Origin: Streptomyces sp. HUAS YS2
GTDB taxonomy: Bacteria > Actinomycetota > Actinomycetes > Streptomycetales > Streptomycetaceae
NCBI RefSeq assembly: GCF_033343995.1
Contig: NZ_CP137573.1
Location: 4,807,001-4,871,000, forward strand
Direction of reading: 5' to 3'
DNA length: 64,000 nucleotides
Part shown: one piece after another, positions 16,217 to 24,697 of the stretch
Position numbering within the stretch: the stretch's first letter is position 1
How the letters are laid out: every line of letters starts with the position of its first letter
The notes under the pieces: model-generated
Database searches by the model: none
What the model was told of the DNA's origin: nothing
Seen by the model: only the letters and a program-made list of their open reading frames with translations
Position numbers and translations under genes: made by a program

Positions 16217-16308
16217 GGGTGTGAGTCCTGGGGTGGGCCCCGCGGGGCGCCTGCGGCGCGCCGGACGCGGGGGAGAAGTCGGGAGGCGAGACGGGGCGGC
16301 TCAGCGCC

Positions 16309-17079
16309 TCAGCTCGTACGGCCCTTCGCGTCGAAGGCCTTCATCCGGTCGAGGACGCCGTCCGCCGTGGGGCGCAGCATCTCGTCGACGATCCGGCCGT
16401 CCGCGAGGAAGATCACGCGGTCCGCGTAGGAGGCGGCGACCGGGTCGTGCGTCACCATCACGACGGTCTGGCCCAGCTCGCGCACCGAGTTGCGCAGGAA
16501 GCCCAGAACCTCGGCGCCGGATCGGGAGTCCAGGTTTCCGGTGGGCTCGTCACCGAAGATGATCTCGGGGCGGGAGGCCAGCGCGCGGGCGACGGCGACG
16601 CGCTGCTGCTGGCCGCCGGAGAGCTGCGCGGGGCGGTGGCTGAGCCGGCCGGAAAGCCCGATCATGTCGATGACCTGGTTCAGCCACTGCTGGTCGGGCT
16701 TGCGGCCGGCGATGTCCATCGGCAGCGTGATGTTCTCCAGCGCGCTGAGCGTCGGCAGCAGGTTGAACGCCTGGAAGATGAAGCCGATCTTGTCCCGGCG
16801 CAGCTGGGTCAGCTGCTTGTCCTTGAGGGTGCCGAGCTCGGTGTCGCCGATCCGGACGGAGCCGGAGCTGAACGAGTCGAGGCCGGCCACGCAGTGCATC
16901 AGCGTCGACTTGCCGGAGCCCGAGGGGCCCATGATCGCGGTGAACTCGCCCTGCCGGAAGTCCACGGTGACCCGGTCCAGGGCGACCACCTGGGTCTCGC
17001 CCTGTCCGTAGACCTTGCTCAGATCCATGGCGTGGGCGGCCACCGCGGTGGCGCGGGGCACGGTGGGGGTGGTGGTCAC
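16309..17079 (-). CDS. ABC transporter ATP-binding protein (LolD/MacB-type)
   Basis: This 256-residue ATPase drives the FtsX-like permease encoded just downstream. Walker A is GPSGSGKST, the Q-loop follows in FIFQAFNLLPTLSALEN, the signature is LSGGQQQRVAVARAL, Walker B is EIIFGDEPTGNLDS and the H-loop is VMVTHDP. The FQAFNLLP and EPTGNLD strings are typical of the MacB/LolD subfamily. GTG 17079 is chosen since GGAG lies 6 nt upstream and the protein then begins just before the conserved core; a longer in-frame start at 17163 adds 28 residues without family similarity. Confidence 0.93.
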   Translation of the reverse strand: MTTTPTVPRATAVAAHAMDLSKVYGQGETQVVALDRVTVDFRQGEFTAIMGPSGSGKSTLMHCVAGLDSFSSGSVRIGDTELGTLKDKQLTQLRRDKIGFIFQAFNLLPTLSALENITLPMDIAGRKPDQQWLNQVIDMIGLSGRLSHRPAQLSGGQQQRVAVARALASRPEIIFGDEPTGNLDSRSGAEVLGFLRNSVRELGQTVVMVTHDPVAASYADRVIFLADGRIVDEMLRPTADGVLDRMKAFDAKGRTS

Positions 17080-17440
17080 GTGGGACTCCTGTCGGGAGGT
17101 CGGGACGAGCGGTTCGGAACCCCTCCATCGTCTCGGCCACACGTTCGCCGGTCGTCCGTCCACATGCCCGTTCCCGGGGCAGTCTCGAGTCGGACCGGCG
17201 GTGCCGTCCCTCCTCCTGAGGTATGACGGCCACCCTGAGCCTCGCCGACGGGCCGGTACCCCGTGGGGGAACGGGACACGGGGCGACGAGTTTTCGTCAT
17301 TCCCTCGTGTACACCTTTGCGCCTGCGAGCCCCGTCACAGTTTGCCGAAACCGGCCCCACCTGCACTGACGCACCCTCAGACGTCAATAAAATAAGACAA
17401 CATCGGGCCGGCGTTCCGCTGAACGAGGGATGCGTCCGGA
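17080..17440. other. intergenic region between the ABC operon and bldA
   Basis: About 360 bp with no coding sequence I can support. It must hold the minus-strand promoter of the ABC operon. A short AT-rich stretch (about 17381-17402, AATAAAATAAGACAAC) stands out against the GC-rich background, but I cannot assign it. Confidence 0.4.
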
Positions 17441-17446
17441 TAGGCT
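17441..17446 (+). promoter_or_regulatory. -10 box TAGGCT of the bldA tRNA gene
   Basis: TAGGCT lies 29 nt before the mature tRNA 5' end, so the primary transcript would carry a leader of about 22 nt to be removed by RNase P. CTGAAC (17419-17424) is a possible weak -35 box at 16 nt. Confidence 0.55.
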
Positions 17447-17474
17447 CATGTGCTGACGCGGAGCCGCGCGCAAT

Positions 17475-17556
17475 GCCCGGATGGTGGAACGCAGACACGG
17501 CGAGCTTAAACCTCGCTGGCCTTCGGGCCGTACCGGTTCGAGTCCGGTTCCGGGCA
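17475..17556 (+). tRNA. bldA: tRNA-Leu (anticodon UAA), bldA
   Basis: An 82-nt class II tRNA folds cleanly. The acceptor GCCCGGA (17475-17481) pairs with TCCGGGC (17549-17555) and the discriminator is A. The anticodon stem GCGAG/CTCGC encloses the loop CTTAAAC, giving anticodon UAA at 17507-17509. A long variable arm (GGCC-TTC-GGGCC) and a T arm around GGTTCGAGTCC complete it. CCA is not encoded. This is the only tRNA that reads UUA; in Streptomyces that tRNA is BldA, whose rare codon gates aerial growth and antibiotic regulators. I did not notice in-frame TTA codons in the genes of this window, so its targets lie elsewhere. Confidence 0.96.
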
Positions 17557-17563
17557 CTTTCTC

Positions 17564-17581
17564 CCCCGAGGATCCTCGGGG
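17564..17581 (+). terminator. terminator after bldA
   Basis: CCCCGAGGA and its exact complement TCCTCGGGG are back to back (17564-17581), 8 nt after the tRNA, followed by a pyrimidine-rich stretch. Confidence 0.75.
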
Positions 17582-17687
17582 TCCTCTTCCATGATCGGAA
17601 AAGATCCTCCCCGAGCACTAGGGAGATTCTTTTGCTTCCGCATTACTCTTGACGCAAGGCCGCGCCGTGCGGCCATGGAGGAGTGAG

Positions 17688-18581
17688 ATGAGGAGCAGCA
17701 ACCCGGTCTTCTCGCGACGGGGGTTCAGCCGCGACAACGGCTCCGCGGGCTTCAACGCGCAGCAGCAGGCCGGGGGCCCCGCCGTAGGAACCAACCCGTA
17801 CGCGCAGGGAACGGCCGACCCGTACGCCCAGGGCGCCGGCAACCCGTACGCCACCAACCCCTACGCCCCGCAGAGCACGCAGTACGGCGCCCCCGCGCCG
17901 GCCCGCACGGGCGGCATGACGATGGACGACGTCGTCACGCGCACCGCCATGACGCTCGGCACCGTGGTCATCGGCGCCGTCCTCGCGTGGACGCTGCTGC
18001 CCGTCTCGCCGACCAGCTACGGTCTGGCGATCGGCGCCGCGCTGGTGGCCTTCGTGCTGGCGATCGTGCAGTCCTTCAAGCGCACGCCGTCGCCCGCGCT
18101 GATCATCGGCTACGCCGCGTTCGAGGGCGTCTTCCTCGGCGTCATCAGCGAGATGTTCAACGCGCAGTGGTCCGGCGCCCCGTTCCAGGCGGTGCTCGGC
18201 ACCATGGCCGTCTCCGGCGCCACGCTGTTCATGTACAAGCAGCGCTGGATCCGGGTCACCGCCCGCTACGCGCGCATCGGCATGACCATCGCGATCGCCT
18301 TCGTGGTCGTCATGGCGGTCAACCTGCTGCTCAGCGTCTTCGGTGCGGTCGACGACGGCGGCCTGCGGAGCTTCGGCCCGCTCGGCGCGGTCGTCGGCAT
18401 CCTGGCGATCCTGATCGGCTGCTTCTTCCTGACGCTGGACTTCAAGCAGATCGAGGACGGCGTCGCCTACGGCGCGCCCCGCGAGGAGTCCTGGCTGGCC
18501 GCGTTCGGCCTGACCATGTCTCTGGTCTGGATCTACCTGGAGATGCTGCGCCTGGTCGCGATCTTCTCCGGCGACGACTAA
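17688..18581 (+). CDS. Bax inhibitor-1/YccA family membrane protein
   Basis: A 297-residue protein. The N-terminal ~85 residues are Asn/Pro/Tyr/Ala-rich with NPYAQG, DPYAQG and NPYA repeats and look disordered and cytoplasmic. They are followed by seven hydrophobic segments (about 90-290) and the C-terminal LDFKQIEDGVAYGAPREESWLAAFGL motif of the BI-1/YccA (UPF0005) family. Members act as pH-sensitive Ca2+ leak channels or modulators of membrane proteases; the bacterial role is poorly known. ATG 17688 follows GGAGGAG; a small stem-loop (GGCCGC/GCGGCC, 17658-17674) lies just before the ribosome site. Confidence 0.92.
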   Translation: MRSSNPVFSRRGFSRDNGSAGFNAQQQAGGPAVGTNPYAQGTADPYAQGAGNPYATNPYAPQSTQYGAPAPARTGGMTMDDVVTRTAMTLGTVVIGAVLAWTLLPVSPTSYGLAIGAALVAFVLAIVQSFKRTPSPALIIGYAAFEGVFLGVISEMFNAQWSGAPFQAVLGTMAVSGATLFMYKQRWIRVTARYARIGMTIAIAFVVVMAVNLLLSVFGAVDDGGLRSFGPLGAVVGILAILIGCFFLTLDFKQIEDGVAYGAPREESWLAAFGLTMSLVWIYLEMLRLVAIFSGDD

Positions 18582-18610
18582 TCCCCCGGGAAGCCGCCAC
18601 AGCTGTGAGC

Positions 18611-18646
18611 GAAGGGCCCGTCCGGCGCATGCCGGGCGGGCCCTTC
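18611..18646. terminator. bidirectional terminator
   Basis: GAAGGGCCCGTCCGGC pairs with GCCGGGCGGGCCCTTC around a GCAT loop, with one mismatch. It separates the convergent BI-1 and DUF4287 genes. Confidence 0.8.
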
Positions 18647-18674
18647 GGCTTCACGGGGTGGGTTGCGCACCGCC

Positions 18675-18905
18675 TCAGAGCAGCCGGCGGGCGGCTCGAC
18701 GGAGGTCGTACTCGTGGATGATCGCCTTCGCATGCCCGTACGCGAGGTCGTGCTCGCCCCGGAGCCAGCTGACCTTCTCCTCGAAGCGGACGAGCGAGGG
18801 GCCTTCCTCGACGGTGCGCAGCCAGTCGGCCACTTCACGACCGGTGCAATGAGGGATGCGGGCGAGCAGGTTGCGATGGGTCTCTTCGGAGAAGACGTGG
18901 GACAT
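18675..18905 (-). CDS. DUF4287 domain small protein
   Basis: A 76-residue soluble protein matching the DUF4287 pattern: an N-terminal helix (SEETHRNLLARIPHCTGREV), then a WL...G motif and the conserved LAYGHAKAIIHEYDLRR near the C-terminus. The family sometimes occurs fused to DUF5655 and has no established function. It begins at ATG 18905 and stands alone, facing the BI-1 gene across a shared terminator. It looks like an ordinary conserved small protein. Confidence 0.8.
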   Translation of the reverse strand: MSHVFSEETHRNLLARIPHCTGREVADWLRTVEEGPSLVRFEEKVSWLRGEHDLAYGHAKAIIHEYDLRRAARRLL

Positions 18906-18993
18906 CGGCGCCTCCGGACGCGTGTTGCCGTGTGCTCCTTCACGTCACCGTGCCTGAGCGTTCGCCCGTTGGCAACAGTCCCCGGAGGGCGCG

Positions 18994-18999
18994 TAGGGT
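18994..18999 (+). promoter_or_regulatory. -10 box TAGGGT, leaderless start
   Basis: TAGGGT ends 6 nt before GTG 19006; no ribosome site lies between. Confidence 0.5.
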
Positions 19000-19005
19000 C
19001 GCGCC

Positions 19006-19335
19006 GTGCTTGATACGAGTGAACTGACGGCCGCCGTGGAGCGGTTCGCGGACCGGCTGCGGGCCGCACCGCAGAGCCGGCTCCAACGGGGAGCGGCCGC
19101 CGAGGGACTGGCGCTGGCCAGGGAGTTGTCCGCGCGGGCGCAGCGCGTCGAGGAGCCCGGGAGCGAGCCGCGCGTCATGCCGGACGCCGGTGTGTTCTCG
19201 GTGGCGGACCAGCTCGTCGTCGCCGGGAACGATCTGGCGGAGATTCTGCGAACGGCCCCGTCCGGTGTCCCCGAAGGGGAGTTGGACGAGGCCGTGAGGT
19301 CGGTACGGGAGGCGCTGACGCGCTCCGGGCTGTAG
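19006..19335 (+). CDS. hypothetical protein, 109 aa
   Basis: I do not recognise a family. The protein is predicted almost entirely helical with an amphipathic pattern (VERFADRLRAAPQSRLQRGAA, then LARELSARAQRVEE), a short loop and two more helices ending in EALTRSGL. It has no signal peptide, membrane helix or cysteine. Codon use matches its neighbours. GTG 19006 is preceded by a TAGGGT -10 box at leaderless spacing. The size and composition resemble small helical proteins conserved in streptomycetes, but I infer no function. Confidence 0.7.
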   Translation: MLDTSELTAAVERFADRLRAAPQSRLQRGAAAEGLALARELSARAQRVEEPGSEPRVMPDAGVFSVADQLVVAGNDLAEILRTAPSGVPEGELDEAVRSVREALTRSGL

Positions 19336-19374
19336 CCGCGCGGGCTGTGGGGGAGGCCCTTTCGGCCCCCGGGG

Positions 19375-20274
19375 TCACAGCGAGGCGATGACGCGGTCCG
19401 CGAGGATGTAGACGTTGTCGTCGTCCGCGTCGCCGCAGGCGAAGGTCAGCGCGTACGCGCCGGAGATGCCCGAGCCGCCGAGCAGGACCGGGCTCTTGCC
19501 CTGGCGCAGCGCCTCGGCGAGCCGCTCCGCGGTCTCCTTGTGGCCGGGGGTCATGCAGAGCGTGGTGCCGTCGGCGAACACGTACACGTCGAGGGTGCCG
19601 AGGGGGCCGGGGCGTACGTCGGTCAGCGCGGTGCGGCCGTCGGCCAGCTCCTCCAGGCGGGACACGGTCCGCTCGTGGTCGGTGACGACCGGCGTCTGGA
19701 CCGGCACGAAGTCCGGGTGCGAGGGGTGACGGCGGCGGGCCGCGGCCAGCTCCGGGGAGTCCTCGGCGTACTCGGTGAGCTCCGGCAGGTCGTCCAGGAC
19801 CTCCTCCAGCGCGGCGGCCTCCAGGGCGGTGCCGTCGTAGCCGGCGGCGTCGAGCGCGGACGACGCGTCCAGCGCGGCGGCCTCCAGCTCCATCGCCTCC
19901 AGGCCGAGGGCCTCCAGTCCGGCGAAGTCGGCCTGCCGGGGCACGTAGAACGGGGCGTCCTCGCCGGGGCCGGCCAGGCCGCCGAGCAGGGACGGGGCGT
20001 CGGCGGCGTCACGCGCCTCCTGCGCGGCCCAGAAGGCCCGCGCCTCGGCCAGCTCCCGCTCGCGCTCCTCGGCCAGCGCCTCGGCCACCGCGGCCCGTAT
20101 CTCGACGGCGGGGGTCTGGCGGGCCTGGGGGACGGTGACCCCGTGCGCGGCGGCCAGGTCGCCGCGCAGGGCGGTGACCTGCTTGCGGAGACCGTGGGCG
20201 GCGTGCAGGGCAGCGGCACCCACAACCGTGGCGGCGGCCGTGGTCACCAGCAGGGCAAGAGACATGGTGCTCAC
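19375..20274 (-). CDS. hypothetical membrane-anchored protein with Ala/Leu/Glu repeats
   Basis: A 299-residue protein of no family known to me. A single N-terminal membrane helix (about 5-26) is followed by a helical region (30-85), then a low-complexity segment about 115-165 rich in Leu-Glu-Ala (GLEALGLEAMELEAAAL...), and a compact C-terminal domain (about 195-299) with DVYVFADGTTLCMTPG and GGSGISGAYALTFACGD. That last part contains two cysteines and reads as a globular alpha/beta fold. GTG 20274 follows GGGAG at 7 nt; ATG 20265 is an alternative start. The membrane topology would leave the large part cytoplasmic or extracellular depending on orientation, which I cannot decide. Confidence 0.72.
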   Translation of the reverse strand: MSTMSLALLVTTAAATVVGAAALHAAHGLRKQVTALRGDLAAAHGVTVPQARQTPAVEIRAAVAEALAEERERELAEARAFWAAQEARDAADAPSLLGGLAGPGEDAPFYVPRQADFAGLEALGLEAMELEAAALDASSALDAAGYDGTALEAAALEEVLDDLPELTEYAEDSPELAAARRRHPSHPDFVPVQTPVVTDHERTVSRLEELADGRTALTDVRPGPLGTLDVYVFADGTTLCMTPGHKETAERLAEALRQGKSPVLLGGSGISGAYALTFACGDADDDNVYILADRVIASL

Positions 20275-20516
20275 TGACGTACTCCCGTTCCGAGTCGATC
20301 CCCCGACTTCCTACATCAGCTTGTCCCGAGGTGGGACCCCCTGTCAGTGCATTACGTCACGAAATGGACAGGTATTTGTGCCTGGTGTTTAGTCCCGTAG
20401 CTGCTGTGACCTGGGAAAACGACTCTCCCCCGGGACGTAGGTCACATCCTGGGGGAGATTCGGTCACGGCTCGGACGCGAGGCGGTTAGTCAAAGGGCCT
20501 CAGGAGACGTGCGAAA
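20275..20516. other. intergenic region with inverted repeats upstream of the anchored hypothetical
   Basis: No gene is visible. CTCCCCC (about 20427-20433) and GGGGGAG (about 20453-20459) form an inverted repeat enclosing AGGTCAC, which itself is complementary to GTGACCT about 30 nt upstream. These nested repeats could be a terminator for the thiolase gene or a regulatory site; I cannot choose. Confidence 0.35.
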
Positions 20517-20635
20517 GGCTCAGCTCAGCCGCTCGTGTCTCTGGTCGCGCTGAGCTTCGCCACCGCTGCGGGCAGGTGCCGCCTTCGTTCCTCAGGCGAC
20601 CCCTACCCTCCGCTACGGCTCAGCTCAGCCGCTCG
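20517..20635. repeat. 19-bp direct repeat spaced exactly 100 bp, one copy inside the thiolase stop
   Basis: GGCTCAGCTCAGCCGCTCG occurs at 20517-20535 and again at 20617-20635. The second copy spans the last codons and stop of the minus-strand thiolase gene (stop at 20620-20622). The first copy therefore looks like a duplicated gene end, with 81 bp between. Confidence 0.8.
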
Positions 20636-21840
20636 ATCACCATGGCCATGCCCTGGCCGCCGCCGACGCACATGGTCTCCAGGCCGAACTGCTTGTCGTG
20701 GAACTGGAGGCTGTTGATCAGCGTGCCGGTGATCCGGGCGCCGGTCATGCCGAAGGGGTGGCCGACGGCGATCGCGCCACCGTTGACGTTCACCTTGTCC
20801 AGGTCCAGGCCGAGGTCCTGGTAGGACGGGATGACCTGGGCGGCGAAGGCCTCGTTGATCTCGGCCAGGTCGATGTCGCCGATGGTCAGGCCGGCCCGCT
20901 TGAGGGCCTGCTTGGACGCCTCGACCGGGCCGAGGCCCATGATCTCCGGGGAGAGACCCGAGACGCCGGTGGAGACGATGCGGGCGAGCGGGGTCAGGCC
21001 CAGCTCGCGCGCCTTGGTGTCGGACATGATCACGAGCGCGGCCGCACCGTCGTTGAGCGGGCAGCAGTTCGCGGCGGTGACCAGACCGTCGGGGCGGAAG
21101 ACCGGCTTGAGGCCCTGCACGCCCTCCAGGGTGACGCCGGCGCGCGGGCCGTCGTCCTTCGACACGACCGTGCCGTCGGGGGTCGTGACCGGGGTGATCT
21201 CGCGCTCCCAGAAGCCGTTCTTGATGGCCTCCTCGGCGAGGTTCTGGGACCGTACGCCGAACTCGTCCATCTCCTGGCGGCTGATGCCCTTCAGGCGGGC
21301 CAGGTTCTCCGCGGTCTGGCCCATGGCGATGTACGCGTCGGGGACGATGCCGTCCTCGCGCGGGTCGTGCCAGGTGGAGCCCTCGGAGGCGGCGACCTCG
21401 GCGGTGCGGGCCTCGGCCTCGGCGAAGAAGGGGTTGTGCGTGTCCGGCAGCGAGTCCGAGTTGCCCTTCACGAAGCGGGACACCATCTCGACACCGGCGG
21501 AGATGAAGACGTCGCCCTCGCCGGCCTTGATGGCGTGCAGCGCCATGCGCGAGGTCTGCAGGGAGGAGGAGCAGTAGCGGGTGATCGTGCAGCCCGGGAG
21601 GTGGTCCATCCCCATCTGGACGGCGACGATCCGGCCCAGGTTGTTGCCCTGCTCGCCGCCGGGCAGACCGCAGCCGAGCATCAGGTCGTCGATGTCGCGC
21701 GGGTCCAGCTCGGGCACCTTGGCGAGCGCGGCCTGGACGATGGTCGCGGTGAGGTCGTCCGGCCGCAGGTCCTTCAGGGAGCCCTTGAAGGCCCGGCCGA
21801 TCGGGGAGCGGGCGGTCGAGACGATGACGGCTTCGGGCAT
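20620..21840 (-). CDS. acetyl-CoA C-acyltransferase (thiolase)
   Basis: A 406-residue thiolase. The nucleophile cysteine is C90 in TITRYCSSSLQ; LAEINEAFAAQ and GGAIAVGHPFGMTG supply the active-site Asn/His and MCVGGGQGMA the second cysteine. It catalyses reversible Claisen condensation or thiolysis of 3-ketoacyl-CoA; the loop and overall pattern suit a degradative FadA-type enzyme, though biosynthetic acetoacetyl-CoA thiolase activity is possible. The start is ATG 21840, with GGAG 7 nt upstream; earlier in-frame codons precede the conserved beginning PEAVIVSTARSPIG. Transcribed alone. Confidence 0.93.
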   Translation of the reverse strand: MPEAVIVSTARSPIGRAFKGSLKDLRPDDLTATIVQAALAKVPELDPRDIDDLMLGCGLPGGEQGNNLGRIVAVQMGMDHLPGCTITRYCSSSLQTSRMALHAIKAGEGDVFISAGVEMVSRFVKGNSDSLPDTHNPFFAEAEARTAEVAASEGSTWHDPREDGIVPDAYIAMGQTAENLARLKGISRQEMDEFGVRSQNLAEEAIKNGFWEREITPVTTPDGTVVSKDDGPRAGVTLEGVQGLKPVFRPDGLVTAANCCPLNDGAAALVIMSDTKARELGLTPLARIVSTGVSGLSPEIMGLGPVEASKQALKRAGLTIGDIDLAEINEAFAAQVIPSYQDLGLDLDKVNVNGGAIAVGHPFGMTGARITGTLINSLQFHDKQFGLETMCVGGGQGMAMVIERLS

Positions 21841-21954
21841 CACGACTCCATGAGGGTGTGGCGACGTCGGGGGACTGAAAGGGAAGTTACCTGTACGTAC
21901 GGCACGGGTCACCGCCTGTGCGGTGTGACGCCGACCTCTTTTCTAAGCGCCCGC

Positions 21955-23001
21955 TCAGTCCTGCTTGTTCCCCGGCCCGGCCCGCCACGACACCGTCCCC
22001 GGGGCCGGAGCGGTCGGCTCCGGTGCCGGTGCCTCCGCGGGCGTGGCCACCCTGCGCCGGCGCCGGTGCTTGAGCAGCGCCCACGGGGCCCGTGCCCCGG
22101 TGACCTCCGTGCCGGCCTCCGACGCCGCCTCCGCCGCGGCCTTCGCCACCGGGAGCATGCCCTCGCGGCGGTCGACCTCCAGGCGCTCCTCCTCCGGCCA
22201 GACGCCCAGGACCGCGCAGACCGTCGGCAGTATCGCCATCGCGGCCGTCGCGTAGCCCTCCGCCGAGGGGTGGAAGTTGTCCACGCCGAACATCTCGCGG
22301 GGGTTCGCCGCGAACTCCGGGCCGAGCAGATCGCCCAGCGACACCGTCCGGCCGCCCTGCTCCACCACCACGATCGTCTGCGCCGCCGCCAGCTGCCGCG
22401 ACGCCCGCCGCGCCAGCCACCGCAGCGGCTGGTACACCGGCTCGATGGTGCCGAGATCCGGGCAGGTCCCGACCACCACCTCCGCGCCGGAGGTCCGCAG
22501 TCGCCGCACCGCCGCCGCCAGGTGCCGCACCGACTCCGTCGGCGACATCCGGTGCGTCACGTCGTTCGCGCCGATCATGATCACGCAGACGTCGGAGGGT
22601 CCTCCCGGTGCCGACAGCAGCAGCGACACCTGCCGCTCCAGGTCGTCCGAGCGCGCCCCCGGCAGCGCCACGTTCCGCAGATCCACCGGCCGCTCCGCGA
22701 CCGCCGCGAGGCCGGACGCCAGCAGCGCCGCCGGCGTCTGCCCCGCCCGGCGCACTCCCTGTCCCGCGGCCGTGGAATCACCCAGAAGGGCCAGCCGGAA
22801 CGGTTCGCCGTCCTCGAACGAGCGCCCGTACCGGCCGTCCGTCCCCGGCGGCAGCGGTGCCACGCCCCCGCCCACCGATCGCTTGGCCAGCTGCACCTCG
22901 GCCAGTAGAACCCCGACCGCGGCCACGCCCAGCAGCCCGATCCCGCCTCCGCCGTACGCCGCACCCGCCGCGATCCGCCGTGCCACCCTCGCCCTGGACA
23001 T
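21955..23001 (-). CDS. SGNH/GDSL-family hydrolase (membrane-anchored or secreted)
   Basis: The 348-residue protein starts with a basic segment and one hydrophobic helix (about 14-35), an uncleaved anchor or signal. Catalytic blocks of the SGNH fold follow: block I ALLGDSTAAGQG (Ser), block III MIGANDVTH (Asn) and block V VDNFHPSAEGYA (Asp/His). The block II Gly sits in VALPGARSDDL. Substrates in this family include acyl esters and carbohydrate acetyl groups. The C-terminal ~80 residues are basic and Pro/Ala-rich. ATG 23001 follows GGAGGTGA. It is divergent from the cystathionine synthase gene, 103 nt apart. Confidence 0.9.
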   Translation of the reverse strand: MSRARVARRIAAGAAYGGGGIGLLGVAAVGVLLAEVQLAKRSVGGGVAPLPPGTDGRYGRSFEDGEPFRLALLGDSTAAGQGVRRAGQTPAALLASGLAAVAERPVDLRNVALPGARSDDLERQVSLLLSAPGGPSDVCVIMIGANDVTHRMSPTESVRHLAAAVRRLRTSGAEVVVGTCPDLGTIEPVYQPLRWLARRASRQLAAAQTIVVVEQGGRTVSLGDLLGPEFAANPREMFGVDNFHPSAEGYATAAMAILPTVCAVLGVWPEEERLEVDRREGMLPVAKAAAEAASEAGTEVTGARAPWALLKHRRRRRVATPAEAPAPEPTAPAPGTVSWRAGPGNKQD

Positions 23002-23104
23002 CGGGCAGTCACCTCCTTCAAGCCGTTCAGGGAGTAACTGCCCCGTAACCTGCTTCGACTACGCATACGCTGGCTGCATCACTACGGAGACCCCGGAGAT
23101 TACG

Positions 23105-24490
23105 GTGCAATTCCACGACTCGATGATCAGCCTCGTCGGCAACACCCCGCTGGTGAAGCTCAACAGCGTCACAGAGGGCCTCCAGGCGACCGTCCTGGCC
23201 AAGGTCGAGTACTTCAACCCCGGCGGCTCGGTCAAGGACCGGATCGCCCTGCGCATGATCGAGGCGGCGGAGCAGAGCGGCGAGCTCAAGCCCGGCGGCA
23301 CGATCGTCGAGCCCACGTCCGGCAACACCGGCGTCGGCCTCGCCATCGTGGCCCAGCAGAAGGGCTACAAGTGCATCTTCGTCTGCCCGGACAAGGTGTC
23401 CACGGACAAGATCAACGTGCTGCGCGCGTACGGCGCCGAGGTCGTGGTCTGCCCGACCGCCGTCGACCCCGAGCACCCGGACTCGTACTACAACGTGTCC
23501 GACCGTCTCGTCCGTGAGACCGAGGGGGCCTGGAAGCCGGACCAGTACTCGAACCCGAACAACCCGCGCTCGCACTACGAGACCACCGGTCCCGAGCTCT
23601 GGGAGCAGACGGACGGGAAGATCACCCACTTCGTGGCGGGCGTCGGCACCGGCGGCACCATCTCCGGCACCGGCAACTACCTCAAGGAGGTGTCCGGCGG
23701 GAAGGTCCGCATCGTCGGCGCCGACCCCGAGGGCTCCGTCTACTCCGGCGGCTCCGGCCGCCCGTACCTGGTCGAGGGCGTCGGCGAGGACTTCTGGCCG
23801 ACCGCGTACGACCCGAACGTCACCGACGAGATCGTCGCCGTGTCCGACAAGGACTCCTTCCAGATGACCCGCCGCCTCGCCAAGGAGGAGGGCCTGCTCG
23901 TCGGCGGCTCCTGCGGCATGGCGGTCGTCGCGGCGCTGCGCGTCGCCGAGGGCCTCGGCCCGGACGACGTCGTGGTCGTGCTGCTGCCGGACTCCGGCCG
24001 CGGCTACCTGTCGAAGATCTTCAACGACGAGTGGATGGCCGACTACGGCTTCCTGGAGGACACCGGCTCCGCCACCGTCGCCGACGTGCTGCGGCACAAG
24101 GAGGGCGGCATGCCCTCGCTGGTCCACATGCACCCGGACGAGACCGTCGGCCAGGCCATCGAGGTGCTGCGCGAGTACGGCGTCTCGCAGATGCCGATCG
24201 TCAAGCCGGGCGCGGGCCACCCCGACGTGATGGCCGCCGAGGTCATCGGCTCGGTCGTGGAGCGCGAGCTGCTCGACCACCTGTTCACCAAGAAGGCCTC
24301 CCTGGAGGACGCCCTGGAGCAGCACATGAGCGCGCCGCTGCCGCAGGTCGGCTCCGGCGAGCCGGTCGCCGACCTGATGTCCGTCCTCGGCGCCGCGGAC
24401 GCGGCGATCGTGCTGGTCGAGGGCAAGCCCACCGGTGTGGTGAGCCGCCAGGACCTGCTGGCCTTCCTGGCCAAGGGCGAGGCCAAGTAA
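23105..24490 (+). CDS. cbs: cystathionine beta-synthase
   Basis: A 461-residue PLP enzyme that joins serine (or O-acetylserine) and homocysteine to cystathionine in transsulfuration. The PLP lysine is K44 in PGGSVKDR; PTSGNTGVGLA and the phosphate loop GVGTGGTISGTG are present. After about residue 340 a pair of CBS domains (LVHMHPDETVGQAIEVLREY...QMPIV and LPQVGSGEPVADLMSVL...) completes the full-length form, which distinguishes it from shorter cysteine synthases. GTG 23105 follows GGAG at 6 nt. In fungi and animals these domains bind SAM; here ligand and regulation are unknown. A -10-like TACGCT (23066-23071) lies upstream. Confidence 0.93.
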   Translation: MQFHDSMISLVGNTPLVKLNSVTEGLQATVLAKVEYFNPGGSVKDRIALRMIEAAEQSGELKPGGTIVEPTSGNTGVGLAIVAQQKGYKCIFVCPDKVSTDKINVLRAYGAEVVVCPTAVDPEHPDSYYNVSDRLVRETEGAWKPDQYSNPNNPRSHYETTGPELWEQTDGKITHFVAGVGTGGTISGTGNYLKEVSGGKVRIVGADPEGSVYSGGSGRPYLVEGVGEDFWPTAYDPNVTDEIVAVSDKDSFQMTRRLAKEEGLLVGGSCGMAVVAALRVAEGLGPDDVVVVLLPDSGRGYLSKIFNDEWMADYGFLEDTGSATVADVLRHKEGGMPSLVHMHPDETVGQAIEVLREYGVSQMPIVKPGAGHPDVMAAEVIGSVVERELLDHLFTKKASLEDALEQHMSAPLPQVGSGEPVADLMSVLGAADAAIVLVEGKPTGVVSRQDLLAFLAKGEAK

Positions 24491-24498
24491 CCGGCGGC

Positions 24499-24541
24499 GG
24501 GCTGCGGTTCGGCGGGTCGCGGTGCGACGGGCTGCGGTTCG
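24499..24541. repeat. 30-bp-period direct repeat after cbs
   Basis: GGGCTGCGGTTCG occurs at 24499-24511 and 24529-24541. It lies just behind the cbs stop and may be a decayed tandem duplication. Confidence 0.6.
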
Positions 24542-24697
24542 CGCAAACGGTACGGGCCCGACACGTGGCCGCAGCACCCGCTTAACACGCGTCCGGCAGA
24601 TTGTTCCGTGTCGGCGTCGAGGACAACGGAGCGGCTCCCGGAACTCCAGACGACGCCGCGGACGCGGTGACCGGTCCTGACCCGGGCCCGTGTCCCT

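Noticed and set aside
13640..16429. 929-residue plus-strand open frame
   Set aside because: Antisense to the FtsX-like permease; composition is typical of an antisense frame in GC-rich DNA.
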